The notes under the pieces: model-generated
Told to the model about the DNA's origin: nothing
The model's input: only the letters and a program-made list of their open reading frames with translations
Database searches by the model: none
Assembly (NCBI GenBank): GCA_016288775.1
Contig: JAEELG010000015.1
Location: 1 to 54,314 of the forward strand
Direction: 5' to 3'
From: Bacteroidales bacterium
GTDB taxonomy: Bacteria > Bacteroidota > Bacteroidia > Bacteroidales > UBA932
Length of the DNA: 54,314 nucleotides
Translations under genes and position numbers: made by a program
Shown: piece by piece, positions 40,748 to 49,558 of the stretch
Numbering within the stretch: the first letter of the stretch is position 1
Layout of the letters: each line of letters starts with the position of its first letter

Positions 40748-40783
40748 TTTGCAAATATTAAGCCAGTTTGTTATTTTTGCAAA
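40748..40783. promoter_or_regulatory. Overlapping divergent promoters of rlmH and the DUF4783 gene, two TTTGCAAA palindromes
   Basis: Plus strand: TTTG (40748-40751), 20 nt, TATTTTTG (40772-40779) for rlmH. Minus strand: TTTG (40783 to 40780), 20 nt, AATATTTG (40759 to 40752; one mismatch) for the DUF4783 gene. The octamer TTTGCAAA occurs twice, at 40748-40755 and 40776-40783; each copy supplies the -33 element for one strand and the end of the -7 element for the other, so only one direction can be occupied at a time. Confidence 0.75.
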
Positions 40784-40785
40784 CG

Positions 40786-41256
40786 ATGCGTATCACGTTG
40801 CTGACCATTGGCAAAACCGACATCGGCTGGGTGGCCGAGGGACTGGAGATGTATGCCTCCAGGCTGTCGCATTACGTGCCCTTCGCCGTGCGCGAACTCC
40901 CTGAACTCAAGGGGGTTGGCGCCATGAGCCCCGCCCAGATCAAGGCGAAGGAGGGGGAGTGCCTGCTGAAGGCCGTGAAGCCCTCCGACTGCCTTGTGCT
41001 GCTCGACGAGCACGGCGCCGAATACAGTTCGCTGGAATTCGCCGCCCGTCTGCAGAAGCGCCTGTCGGCGGGCCGCGACCTGGTTTTTGCGGTCGGCGGG
41101 GCCTATGGATTCGGCCCTGCGATGTACGAGAGGGCTGATTCCAAGCTGTCGCTGTCGAAAATGACCTGCTCGCATCAGCTCGTGAGAACGGTTTTTGCAG
41201 AGCAGCTTTACCGGGCTTTCACAATTTTGCGCGGAGAACCTTATCACAATGAGTAG
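40786..41256 (+). CDS. rlmH: 23S rRNA pseudouridine1915 N3-methyltransferase
   Basis: SPOUT-class methyltransferase of 156 residues, the normal RlmH length, which methylates pseudouridine 1915 in helix 69 of 23S rRNA. MRITLLTIGKTDIGWVAEGLEMYASRL, CLVLLDEHGAEYSS, VFAVGGAYGFGPAM (SAM-binding knot) and the C-terminal EQLYRAFTILRGEPYHNE are all canonical. ATG 40786 is six bases from the -7 box, so the mRNA may be leaderless; an open extension to 40768 lies inside the promoter. The stop overlaps the kinase start by 8 bases (ATGAGTAG). Confidence 0.97.
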   Translation: MRITLLTIGKTDIGWVAEGLEMYASRLSHYVPFAVRELPELKGVGAMSPAQIKAKEGECLLKAVKPSDCLVLLDEHGAEYSSLEFAARLQKRLSAGRDLVFAVGGAYGFGPAMYERADSKLSLSKMTCSHQLVRTVFAEQLYRAFTILRGEPYHNE

Positions 41257-44200
41257 AAGACTCAGGACTTGGGATTACGTTTGGATTGCACTCGCTGTGC
41301 TGAGTGCGGTCTCTTTCGTGCTTGCCGTCACCATGCCGAGGTCTGTCGGCGATGCGGCCACGGCCGCCCGCAAGATAGAGCAGCGGCTGAGCCGCCGTAT
41401 GGCGCGTCTCGACTGGTACGCCGCGCATCCGCAGGCCAAGCTGCCCGAGGACATGGTGATTTACACCTACTCGAGCGACACCCTGATGTCGTGGCGCAAC
41501 CAGTTCCCCCTGTTCAACGACGACATCAGCTCCCGAATGGTGGTCCAGCGCATCACGAACCCCCGTGTGAACCTGCGCTCGCCGCTCAGCTACGTGACGG
41601 AGGAACCCTTGTTCATGAATATCGGCCCCAAGTGGTACATTGTCAAGTCGGGATGGAGCATCGACGGCAAAACCGTCTGCGGCCTGCTGGTGATGAACAC
41701 GCTCGACACCCGCAGCTACAACGGAGTGAATCCCAAGCTGCACCTGGGCCTGCGTTTCTCCGTACGCCCCCTGACCTTCAGCGAGGGCAGTCCGGTGCGT
41801 CTGGACGGGCGCCCGGTGTTCAAGGTGCTGTATGATTCGCTGTCGGGCGACGTGTTCGCCGACGCCACGCTGATGTGGATTGCGCTGCTCCTGCTGATGG
41901 CTGCAGCCGTAATCTACGTGTTCAGCCGGCGCACGCCGGGGCGTTCCCTTATAGCCTGCGGCATCATCATAGCCGCATCAGTGGCCATGTATTTCTGGGG
42001 ACGCGGGGCGCAGGGCGCGATGTCAGTGTTCTCTCCCGTGGTGTACGCCGGTGGCCCGATGCTGTTCTCGCTGGGCGCGGTGCTGTTGTTCAACCTTGCC
42101 ATGATGCTGTGCGTGCTGTGCCTGTACCTGTCGCGCCGGCGCCTCTGGGCCTGGGCGAAAACGCCTGCGAAAAAAATCTTCCTGACCCTCGCAGACATAC
42201 TCGGCATTGCGCTGATTGCCTTCTACACGCACACCACCCTTCAGAGCATAGTCGCCAACTCCAGCATCTCGCTGGAACTGTATAAACTGGGTACGCTGTC
42301 GGTGTATTCGGTGCTGGTGTATCTGTCGTTCATGGCCCTGCTCACGTCGGTGCCGATGCTGCTGCAGATGCTGCAGCCCGTGGCTTCGCACCGGCTCGGA
42401 GTGCATTACGACATGTTCTCGCCGGTGTCGCGCACCGTCATCGCGGCAATCACTTCCGCGTATCTGGTTCTCACCACCGCGGTGCTCGGATTCGAGAAGG
42501 AGGAAGACCGCATGGAGGTGTGGGCCGGAAAGTTGGCCGTCGACCGCGACATCACTCTGGAGCTTCAGCTGATGAAGGTGGAGCACGGAATCGCCGGAGA
42601 TGCCATAATAGGCACGCTGGCGGCCATGGAGAACAGCGAGCCCATCATACGCAACCGCGTGATAGACAATTATTTGTTCAGCGAGTCCCAGGACTATTCC
42701 ATAAACGTGCAGCTGGTGCGTCCGGGCGTTTCGCCGGCGGTCGCTACCGCTCATTTGGAACAGGTTGCGCGGGAGGGCGTGCCCATCGCCGACGGTTCGT
42801 CGTTCCTTAGCACCGCCACGCCAGAGGGCCCCTGCACTTACGTGGGCGTGTTCCCGTATCTGAATCAGGGTTCGCTGACCTACCTCCTGGTTGAGGTGTC
42901 TCAGAAGGCAACCATGTTCGGCAAGGGCTATGCCCGCCTGCTGAACATGAGCAGCCCCGGCCGCACGAGCCTTCCGGCGGCGTATTCATACTCCCGCTAC
43001 AAGGGTCGCGACCTGGCGCTGTTCAACGGCACCTATCCGTATTCCACGCGCATGGACGACGGCTTGTACTCGATGGTCTATACCGACCAGGTGTGCCATT
43101 ACATGCGCGACGGATACGTGCACTTCGTGAACGTGATAACCTCCGGCGAGTCGGTGATCATCTCGCGCCGCACTATCAGTGCCGCAAGCTATGCCGTGGC
43201 GGTGGTGTTCATAGCGCTGCTCATGTTCGGACTGCTGTGGTGCCTGAGGCCCAAACGCCGCGGCGGCGATCCAGGCGGCCCGAAGTATTTCCGCTCCCGT
43301 ATCTCTTTGACGCTCATGGTGTCGCTGATCCTGGCCCTGGTGGTGATGGCGAGCGTGAGCGTGGTGTTCGTGTTCCGCCGCAACGAGGCCAACCGGCAGG
43401 CCATCATGTCCGGGCGCATCAATTCCATGCAGATGCTGGCCCAGGAAGACCTGCGCACCCTCGACGGCTCCGGAGGCCTCAATTCTTCCGAATTCGCAGC
43501 CCTGATACAGTCCGTAAGCGATATCACCGGCTCCGACATAACCGTGTACGGCACCGACGGCCTCATCATCCTGTGCACCAATCCGGAGGCGCTCGACCGC
43601 CTTCTGGTGGGCTACCGCATCGAGGAAGACGTGCTCTGGCAGATAGTGAAACTCAACAAGCGTTATTACATAACCAAGGAGAGCATAGGCTGGAGACACT
43701 ATTACAACATGTACATGCCGCTGCTCGGCGCCGACGGGCGTACCATGGCCATCATGTGCTCCCCCTATGTCGAGGAGAGCTACGACTTCGAGCGCGACGC
43801 GGTGATGCACTTCATGTCCATCCTGACGGTGTTCCTGCTGCTGTTCATTGCCGCCAGGTTCGCCGAATCGGCAGTACTTGAGAGGGTGTTCCGCCCGCTG
43901 AGCATGATGAGTCTTACCATGAGCCGCGCCGGCGGCGGCAAGCTGGAGCACATCAGCTACGGGCGCACCGACGAGATTTCCGTGCTGGTGGATGCGTACA
44001 ACCGAATGGTGGACGAACTGTCGGAGAGCACCCAGCGGCTGGCCCAGGCGGAACGCGACAAGGCCTGGAGCGGCATGGCCCGCCAGGTGGCGCACGAGAT
44101 CAAGAACCCGCTGACTCCAATGAAGTTGCAGATCCAGCGCCTGATACGCCTCAAGGCCAAGGGCGACCCTTCGTGGCAGGATAAATTCGACGACGTGAGC

Positions 44201-44731
44201 AAGGTGCTACTCGACCATATCGACATACTCACCGAGACCTCCAACGAGTTCTCCACCTTCGCCAAACTTTATTCCGAAGAGCATACCGACATTAACCTGG
44301 ACGCCCTGCTCCAGCAGGAGATATCCATGTTCGACAACCGCGAGGACGTGCAGTTCAGCTACATGGGGCTTGAAGGCGCCACCATCAAGGGCCCGCGCCC
44401 GCAGCTCACCCGCGTATTCGTGAACCTGCTGGGCAACGCGGTGCAGGCGGTCGAGGGCCGCGGCGGTGCGAAGGTACTGGTGTCGCTCCGCAAGTCGGTG
44501 CGCGAGGGCTGCTATGACATAGTGGTCGAGGACAACGGCCCCGGCGTGTCGGAAGAGAACATCGACAAGCTCTTCACCCCCAACTTCACCACCAAGAACG
44601 GAGGCTCCGGACTCGGCCTGGCCATCTCCCGCAGCATCCTGGAGAGCTGCGGGGCCACGATTTCGTACTCCCGCTCATTCACCCTCCAGGGCGCCTGTTT
44701 CACCATCTGCTACCCGTCGAAGACGGAATAA
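41249..44731 (+). CDS. Very large NtrY-like sensor histidine kinase
   Basis: Membrane sensor kinase of 1160 residues. It has about ten hydrophobic segments: one near the N-terminus, a cluster of seven or so between about 210 and 420, another around 650, one at about 695 and one at about 870. Two extracytoplasmic sensor stretches lie between them. Then follow a HAMP-like segment (FRPLSMMSLTMSRAGGGK), HisKA with His949 in VAHEIKNPLTPMKLQ, and a HATPase domain (NLLGNAVQAV, EDNGPGVSEEN, GGSGLGLAISRSILE). The HEIKNPLTPMKLQIQRL box is typical of NtrY kinases, which pair with NtrC regulators; the NtrC-like protein at 19340 is a candidate but is not adjacent. It is translationally linked to rlmH. Confidence 0.9.
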   Translation: MSRRLRTWDYVWIALAVLSAVSFVLAVTMPRSVGDAATAARKIEQRLSRRMARLDWYAAHPQAKLPEDMVIYTYSSDTLMSWRNQFPLFNDDISSRMVVQRITNPRVNLRSPLSYVTEEPLFMNIGPKWYIVKSGWSIDGKTVCGLLVMNTLDTRSYNGVNPKLHLGLRFSVRPLTFSEGSPVRLDGRPVFKVLYDSLSGDVFADATLMWIALLLLMAAAVIYVFSRRTPGRSLIACGIIIAASVAMYFWGRGAQGAMSVFSPVVYAGGPMLFSLGAVLLFNLAMMLCVLCLYLSRRRLWAWAKTPAKKIFLTLADILGIALIAFYTHTTLQSIVANSSISLELYKLGTLSVYSVLVYLSFMALLTSVPMLLQMLQPVASHRLGVHYDMFSPVSRTVIAAITSAYLVLTTAVLGFEKEEDRMEVWAGKLAVDRDITLELQLMKVEHGIAGDAIIGTLAAMENSEPIIRNRVIDNYLFSESQDYSINVQLVRPGVSPAVATAHLEQVAREGVPIADGSSFLSTATPEGPCTYVGVFPYLNQGSLTYLLVEVSQKATMFGKGYARLLNMSSPGRTSLPAAYSYSRYKGRDLALFNGTYPYSTRMDDGLYSMVYTDQVCHYMRDGYVHFVNVITSGESVIISRRTISAASYAVAVVFIALLMFGLLWCLRPKRRGGDPGGPKYFRSRISLTLMVSLILALVVMASVSVVFVFRRNEANRQAIMSGRINSMQMLAQEDLRTLDGSGGLNSSEFAALIQSVSDITGSDITVYGTDGLIILCTNPEALDRLLVGYRIEEDVLWQIVKLNKRYYITKESIGWRHYYNMYMPLLGADGRTMAIMCSPYVEESYDFERDAVMHFMSILTVFLLLFIAARFAESAVLERVFRPLSMMSLTMSRAGGGKLEHISYGRTDEISVLVDAYNRMVDELSESTQRLAQAERDKAWSGMARQVAHEIKNPLTPMKLQIQRLIRLKAKGDPSWQDKFDDVSKVLLDHIDILTETSNEFSTFAKLYSEEHTDINLDALLQQEISMFDNREDVQFSYMGLEGATIKGPRPQLTRVFVNLLGNAVQAVEGRGGAKVLVSLRKSVREGCYDIVVEDNGPGVSEENIDKLFTPNFTTKNGGSGLGLAISRSILESCGATISYSRSFTLQGACFTICYPSKTE

Positions 44732-44775
44732 TCCTTTCCTTATGTCTTTTCCGAAGGAATAACGCAAAATTTGTG

Positions 44776-44783
44776 TATCTTTG
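44776..44783 (+). promoter_or_regulatory. -7 element of the engB operon
   Basis: TATCTTTG matches TAnnTTTG exactly, 21 bases before the engB ATG. No TTG is present at the expected -33 distance, so strength is uncertain. It probably drives engB, prs, the small membrane protein, der and the two genes beyond. Confidence 0.55.
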
Positions 44784-44804
44784 TACTGGAAAACGACCGG
44801 TACA

Positions 44805-45404
44805 ATGAAGATCTCTGAGGCCATATTCGCTGGAAGCAGCGCGCGCGTGACGCAGAAGCCGAAGAGGAAACTGCCGGAATTCGCCTTCATAGGCCGCTCC
44901 AACGTGGGCAAATCCTCCCTTATCAACATGCTGACGGGCAAGCGCAGGCTTGCCATGACTTCGTCGACCCCAGGCAAGACCAAGGTGGTCAACCATTTCC
45001 TCATAAACGACAGCTGGTACCTGGTAGACCTGCCCGGCTACGGCTACGCCAAGCTGCCCGACAGGATGCGCCGCGAGCTTGCCGAGGTCATCCGCGACTA
45101 CATCCACAATTCGGAGGAGATGCAGATGCTCTTCGTGCTTGTGGACAGCCGACACGACATAGGCAAAATCGACATCGATTTCCTGTCGGAACTCGGCGAG
45201 AACGGCATCCCCTGCGGCATCATCTTCACCAAGGCCGACAAGCTCGGGCCCGTGGCGCTCGCCGCGCAGATAGAGAAGGATAAGGCCATCCTTTCCGAGA
45301 CCTGGGAGGAACTGCCTCCGATGTTCGCCAGCAGCTCCGAAAAGGGCCGCGGCCGCGACGAAATCCTGGATTACATAGATTCAATCCTTAATTGCACCAA
45401 ATAA
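44805..45404 (+). CDS. engB: Ribosome biogenesis GTPase EngB (YsxC/YihA)
   Basis: A 199-residue GTPase needed for 50S subunit assembly. G1 GRSNVGKSS, G2/switch TSSTPGKTK, G3 DLPGYGYAKLP, G4 TKADKL and G5 SSSEKGRG are all present. The family opening is KISEAIFAGSS. The start at 44805 follows the -7 box; an open extension to 44781 lies in the promoter and is rejected. prs follows two bases after the stop. Confidence 0.96.
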   Translation: MKISEAIFAGSSARVTQKPKRKLPEFAFIGRSNVGKSSLINMLTGKRRLAMTSSTPGKTKVVNHFLINDSWYLVDLPGYGYAKLPDRMRRELAEVIRDYIHNSEEMQMLFVLVDSRHDIGKIDIDFLSELGENGIPCGIIFTKADKLGPVALAAQIEKDKAILSETWEELPPMFASSSEKGRGRDEILDYIDSILNCTK

Positions 45405-45406
45405 CC

Positions 45407-46393
45407 ATGATTCACACCCATCGTATGGAACTTTTCGCCTGCAGGGCCTCCAGGGACTTCGCCTGCAAGGTGATTGAAAGCTTGAACGGAAACCGCCGCG
45501 CCGAAGAGATGCCCATGCATCTCGGCGACCTCCAGGTCACCCCGTTCAGTGACGGAGAATTCCAACCCTGTTTTGCCGAGAGCGTCCGCGGCGCCACCGT
45601 GTTTGTGCTGCAGTCCACCATTCCCCCGGCAGACAACCTGATGGAGCTTCTGCTCACGATCGACGCGGCCAAGCGCGCTTCCGCCGACAAGGTCATAGCC
45701 GTCATCCCTTATTACGGCTGGGCCCGCCAGGACCGTAAGGACCGCCCGAGGGTGGCCATTGGCGCCAAGCTCACCGCCAATCTGCTCACCGCGGCCGGAG
45801 CCGACCGTGTGATGACATGCGACCTGCACGCCGACCAGATCCAGGGCTTTTTCGACATCCCCGTGGATCACGTTTACGCCAGCAAGGTATTCATCCCCAT
45901 GATCAAGTCCATGAACGTACCCGACCTTGCGATCGCGGCTCCCGACATGGGCGGTGCCAAGAGGGCCAACTCCTACGCCAAGAGCCTCGGCGGCGAGAAG
46001 CAGGACTGCGGAGTGATTATCTGCCACAAGACCCGCGAGCGCGCCAACGTGGTCTCCGAAATCAAGGCCATAGGCGACGTCGAGGGCAAGAATATCTTCA
46101 TCGTCGACGACATGATCGACACCGCCGGCACGCTCTGCAAGGCCGCCGATGTGCTGAAGGAGAAAGGTGCCTCCAGCGTGCGCTGCTGCGCCACCCACGG
46201 CATCCTGTCGGGCAGCGCCGTGGAGAAGATCCACAATTCCGCCCTTGCGGAGGTGTTCATCACCGACACCATCCCTCACCCCGAGCTCGAGGGCGATGAT
46301 AAGATACGCATCGTCTCGATGGCGCCGGTGTTCGCCAGCATCATCGACAAGGTGTATAACTATGAGCCTATCAGCCCCGATTTCGTTTATTGA
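45407..46393 (+). CDS. prs: Ribose-phosphate pyrophosphokinase
   Basis: Makes PRPP from ribose 5-phosphate and ATP for nucleotide, His and Trp synthesis. The 328-residue protein has YYGWARQDRKDRPR (ATP/catalytic flexible loop region), VMTCDLHADQIQGFFD (metal site) and the PRPP-binding loop IVDDMIDTAGTL. MIHTHRMELFACRASRDFACK gives the start at 45407; the internal ATG at 45425 (MELFACRASRD) is also plausible and would give a more standard N-terminus. Located between engB and a small membrane protein in one co-oriented group. Confidence 0.95.
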   Translation: MIHTHRMELFACRASRDFACKVIESLNGNRRAEEMPMHLGDLQVTPFSDGEFQPCFAESVRGATVFVLQSTIPPADNLMELLLTIDAAKRASADKVIAVIPYYGWARQDRKDRPRVAIGAKLTANLLTAAGADRVMTCDLHADQIQGFFDIPVDHVYASKVFIPMIKSMNVPDLAIAAPDMGGAKRANSYAKSLGGEKQDCGVIICHKTRERANVVSEIKAIGDVEGKNIFIVDDMIDTAGTLCKAADVLKEKGASSVRCCATHGILSGSAVEKIHNSALAEVFITDTIPHPELEGDDKIRIVSMAPVFASIIDKVYNYEPISPDFVY

Positions 46394-46396
46394 TTT

Positions 46397-46651
46397 ATGG
46401 GGGTCACAGTCATAGCCGCCGTGGCCGTCCTGCTGATCGGCGTGTTCGCGATGAGTTTCAACATCGTGTTCCGCAAGAAGGACTTCCCGAACTATGACGT
46501 AGGTTCGAACGAAGAAATGCGCAAGCGCGGCATCCGCTGCTACAAGGACGAGGATGCCGCCTTGCATCGTAAAATATGCGACGGAAACTATTCCGAAGCC
46601 TGCAAAGATTGTAAACTGTATGAGTCTCGTAGCGATAGTCGGACGTCCTAA
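46397..46651 (+). CDS. Small single-pass membrane protein, Cys-rich C-terminus
   Basis: An 84-residue protein with one N-terminal membrane helix ([23 protein letters not shown]), then [23 protein letters not shown], a pattern I associate with small conserved Bacteroidota membrane proteins of unknown function. The tail holds [31 protein letters not shown] with four Cys, possibly a metal or disulfide site. Its last 32 bases overlap the start of der in another frame, so the final ten residues ([10 protein letters not shown]) share DNA with the GTPase N-terminus. It starts three bases after prs. Confidence 0.72.
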   Translation: MGVTVIAAVAVLLIGVFAMSFNIVFRKKDFPNYDVGSNEEMRKRGIRCYKDEDAALHRKICDGNYSEACKDCKLYESRSDSRTS

Positions 46652-47927
46652 CGTCGGCAAATCCACCCTTTTCAACCGCCTGGTAGGTGCCAGGCAGGCA
46701 ATCGTAGATGACACCGCCGGCGTGACCCGCGACCGGCATTACGGCCGCTGCGAGTGGTGCGGCCGCGAGTTCTCCGTGGTCGACACCGGAGGCTACACCA
46801 GCAATTCCGACGACGTGTTCGAGTCCGCCATCCGCTCCCAGGTTCAGGTAGCCATCGACGAGGCCGACCTGGTGCTGTTCATGGTGGAGGCCGCCACCGG
46901 CGTCACCGACTATGACGCCGAGATCGCCGACGTGCTGCGCCGCTCTCGCAAGCCCGTGGTCCTGTGCGTCAACAAGGTCGACACCGGCGAGAAGATGTAC
47001 GACGCCTACCAGTTCTATTCCCTGGGCCTGGGCGAGGTGTTCGGAGTGTCGGCGGCAAACGGCTCCGGCACCGGCGACCTGCTCGACGAGGTGGTGTCCA
47101 AGCTTCCGGAGGAAACGAACCAGGAGGATCCGTACGCCGGCCTGCCGCGCATCACCATCGTGGGCAAGCCCAACGTGGGCAAGTCGTCGCTCACCAACGC
47201 CATCCTTGGCGAGGAGCGCAACATAGTTACGCCTGTGGCCGGCACCACGCGCGACAGCATCGAGACGCATTACAACAAGTTCGGCCACGAGTTCATGCTG
47301 GTCGACACTGCCGGCATACGCCGCAAGGCCAAGGTCAGCGAAGACCTTGAATTCTACTCGGTGATGCGCTCCATCCGCGCCATAGAGAACGCCGACGTGT
47401 GCATCATGATGATCGACGCCACCACTGGCATGGAGGCGCAGGACATGAACATCTTTTCGCTCATCCAGCGCAACCGAAAGGGCTGCGTGCTGGTGGTGAA
47501 CAAGTGGGACCTCTTCGTGAAGGATTCCAATACGCTCAAGGAGTACGCTGCGGCTCTGCGCTCGCGGCTCGCTCCGTTTGACGACGTGCCCATCGTGTTT
47601 ACGTCCGTGGTCAAGATGCAGCGCATCCAGGACGTGCTGAACGCTGCCGCCGAGGTGTACGCCAACTATTCGCAGAAGATTCCCACCGCCCGCCTGAACG
47701 AGGTCATGCTGCCTCTCATCGAGGAAACCCCGCCTCCGGCATGGAAGGGCAAGTACGTGAAGATCAAGTACGTAACCCAGCTCCCCACCAGATTCCCCGC
47801 GTTCGCATTCTTCTGCAATCTGCCTCAATACATCAAGGACCCGTACAAGCGCTTCCTTGAGAACCAGCTCCGCAAGAACTTCTCCCTGACAGGCTGCCCG
47901 GTGCAGATTTACTGCCGTCAGAAATAG
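46620..47927 (+). CDS. der: Ribosome-associated GTPase Der (EngA)
   Basis: A 435-residue GTPase with two tandem G domains, required for 50S maturation. Domain 1: [21 protein letters not shown]. Domain 2: [26 protein letters not shown]-terminal KH-like domain follows ([19 protein letters not shown]). ATG 46620 gives the canonical [15 protein letters not shown]; upstream open sequence in this frame is coding for the small membrane protein in another frame. Both engB and der, two ribosome-assembly GTPases, lie in this one gene group. Confidence 0.97.
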   Translation: MSLVAIVGRPNVGKSTLFNRLVGARQAIVDDTAGVTRDRHYGRCEWCGREFSVVDTGGYTSNSDDVFESAIRSQVQVAIDEADLVLFMVEAATGVTDYDAEIADVLRRSRKPVVLCVNKVDTGEKMYDAYQFYSLGLGEVFGVSAANGSGTGDLLDEVVSKLPEETNQEDPYAGLPRITIVGKPNVGKSSLTNAILGEERNIVTPVAGTTRDSIETHYNKFGHEFMLVDTAGIRRKAKVSEDLEFYSVMRSIRAIENADVCIMMIDATTGMEAQDMNIFSLIQRNRKGCVLVVNKWDLFVKDSNTLKEYAAALRSRLAPFDDVPIVFTSVVKMQRIQDVLNAAAEVYANYSQKIPTARLNEVMLPLIEETPPPAWKGKYVKIKYVTQLPTRFPAFAFFCNLPQYIKDPYKRFLENQLRKNFSLTGCPVQIYCRQK

Positions 47928-47934
47928 GCGCCAC

Positions 47935-48777
47935 ATGAAAGGCTTGTTCAAGCGCATAAGGTTTGTCGTCGCGGGCCTGATAGGTTCCGTGATAGCTGCG
48001 TTCGCAGGCGACGGCGCGGGCTTCATCGACGGGCCCAACGGAAAGCTGTCGTATGTGCTGCAACTGCCCAGGGGCTTCGACACTGCGCGCGACAGGTGCC
48101 CGATGGTGATCGTGATGCATGGTGTGATGTCGCACAAGAGCGTGCCGCCCATGCCGCGCATCGCCCGCAAGCTTGCCAGGAAGGGATACGCCGTGCTGCG
48201 CTTCGACTTCAATTCGCAGGGCAAGAGCGAGGGGGATATCATGAAGTGCACCATCCCCTCCGAAATTGCCGACGCCCGCGCAGTTCTGGAGTACGCCCGC
48301 TCGCTGCCTTTCGTGACAAAGGTGGCGTTGCTGGGCCATTCGCAGGGCGGCGTGGTGGCCGGAATGCTGGCAGGGGAGCTGTCGCGTGAAGGGCTGGCTC
48401 CCGACGCACTGGTGCTCATGGCTCCGGGAGCAGTGCTGAAGGATTATGCCCTCGAGGGCAAATTCCTCGGGGTCGAGTGCGATCCTGTGAATCCTCCGGA
48501 GTACGTCGATGTTTACTGGTACAGGTTCAGCCGCGAGTATATCCTGAGCGCCCAGACCCTGCCGATTTATGAGGAATCCGCTTTCTACAAGGGTCCGGTG
48601 TGTATTACGCACGGCACGGAAGACATAATCGTGCCTGTGAGTTACAGCGACAGGTATAAAGAAGTTTATGGGGATTCCTGCGAGTACACTGTGATTCCGC
48701 GTGAAGACCATATTTTCTCCCGTCGCCCGCGCAAGGGAGATTCGGTGGTCATCGATTTCCTGCGCCGGAACTTATGA
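47935..48777 (+). CDS. Alpha/beta hydrolase
   Basis: A 280-residue alpha/beta-hydrolase with nucleophile Ser136 in LLGHSQGGV, acid Asp230 in THGTEDIIVP and His259 in REDHIF; MHGVMSH provides the oxyanion region, and FDFNSQGKSEGD is typical of the feruloyl-esterase-like or YpfH-type group. A hydrophobic N-terminus (FVVAGLIGSVIAAFAGDGAG) could be a signal peptide or anchor. Substrate unknown. It lies seven bases after der and overlaps the next gene by ATGA. Confidence 0.85.
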   Translation: MKGLFKRIRFVVAGLIGSVIAAFAGDGAGFIDGPNGKLSYVLQLPRGFDTARDRCPMVIVMHGVMSHKSVPPMPRIARKLARKGYAVLRFDFNSQGKSEGDIMKCTIPSEIADARAVLEYARSLPFVTKVALLGHSQGGVVAGMLAGELSREGLAPDALVLMAPGAVLKDYALEGKFLGVECDPVNPPEYVDVYWYRFSREYILSAQTLPIYEESAFYKGPVCITHGTEDIIVPVSYSDRYKEVYGDSCEYTVIPREDHIFSRRPRKGDSVVIDFLRRNL

Positions 48778-49505
48778 GCGCCACTCCGTCCCGCCCTGTC
48801 GACAGCGCCGCGCGTATGAGCGAAGTCATACGCCGCTTCGGCATCATTCCCTTCTTCAGGGGGGCGGTGCCGGGCTGGTCCGTGGAGGAACTCACCGCTC
48901 CGGGATGCTGGTTCGACGAGGGTCCCGACAGCGTGGAACTCGGCCCCTGGGACTGGAAGATCGACGTGGTTCGCGAGGGCGATATAGCCTATGGCAAGTT
49001 CCTGGGCGGCAAGGCGGCGTTCGCCACGGTCCGGTGGTACCGCGAGCTGATGAACTGGCGCCGCAGCCTACCGCGATGCGTTCCCAAGCCGGGGTCGGTT
49101 GAGGCGGAGGTGCTGGAAATCATCCGCGCCGAGGGAGCCGTCGAGACAGGGCGGCTGCGTTCGATGATCGGGGTGAAGAAGGCGGTTATGGACAGGATCA
49201 TCCAGTTCCTGCAGGCCGGAACCTGGGTGGTCACCGGCGACCTGATCCGAGTCTATCGCGGCCCCGACCTGCACTACAACGGCTGGCAGAGGGCTCTCAA
49301 CACCACTCCGGACGCGCTTTTCGCTGCGCCTGTCGATGCCGGGGCTGACGCTCCGTTCTGGGTAAACCGTTTCGCCGAAGAAGTTCCCGCTTCCGCCGGC
49401 CTCTCCGTCCCCCACAGCCCCTCCGAGTCCCGCTCGCTCCTCATCTCCCACATTCTCGGATTCTTCCCATCGACCCCTCTGAAAACCCTGGAACGGCTCT
49501 TCTAG
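48774..49505 (+). CDS. AlkZ-related winged-helix protein
   Basis: A 243-residue cytoplasmic protein resembling the AlkZ-related group (relatives of the AlkZ/YcaQ DNA glycosylases). Recognisable are RRFGIIPFFRGAVPGWSVEE, GPWDWKIDVVREGDIAYGKF and a winged-helix-like part (VEAEVLEIIRAEGAVETGRLRSMIGVKKAVMDRIIQFLQ). The QxQ-type catalytic motif of true AlkZ was not seen, so glycosylase activity is doubtful. The C-terminal 60 residues are rich in Ser/Pro. It overlaps the hydrolase gene by ATGA and ends the engB gene group. Confidence 0.6.
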   Translation: MSATPSRPVDSAARMSEVIRRFGIIPFFRGAVPGWSVEELTAPGCWFDEGPDSVELGPWDWKIDVVREGDIAYGKFLGGKAAFATVRWYRELMNWRRSLPRCVPKPGSVEAEVLEIIRAEGAVETGRLRSMIGVKKAVMDRIIQFLQAGTWVVTGDLIRVYRGPDLHYNGWQRALNTTPDALFAAPVDAGADAPFWVNRFAEEVPASAGLSVPHSPSESRSLLISHILGFFPSTPLKTLERLF

Positions 49506-49520
49506 AATCCCGGACGGATG

Positions 49521-49551
49521 TTGCATAATAGCCGGAAAATAGTTATTTTTG
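49521..49551 (+). promoter_or_regulatory. Promoter of xseA-xseB-glgB
   Basis: TTG at 49521-49523 and TATTTTTG at 49544-49551 are 20 nt apart. The xseA ATG follows only seven bases after the -7 box, so the leader is very short or absent. Confidence 0.72.
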
Positions 49552-49558
49552 ACAGACT

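Noticed and set aside
48774..49505. Calling this gene a DNA glycosylase (AlkZ/YcaQ)
   Set aside because: The winged-helix similarity is suggestive, but the catalytic motif of AlkZ was not seen, so only a relationship is claimed.
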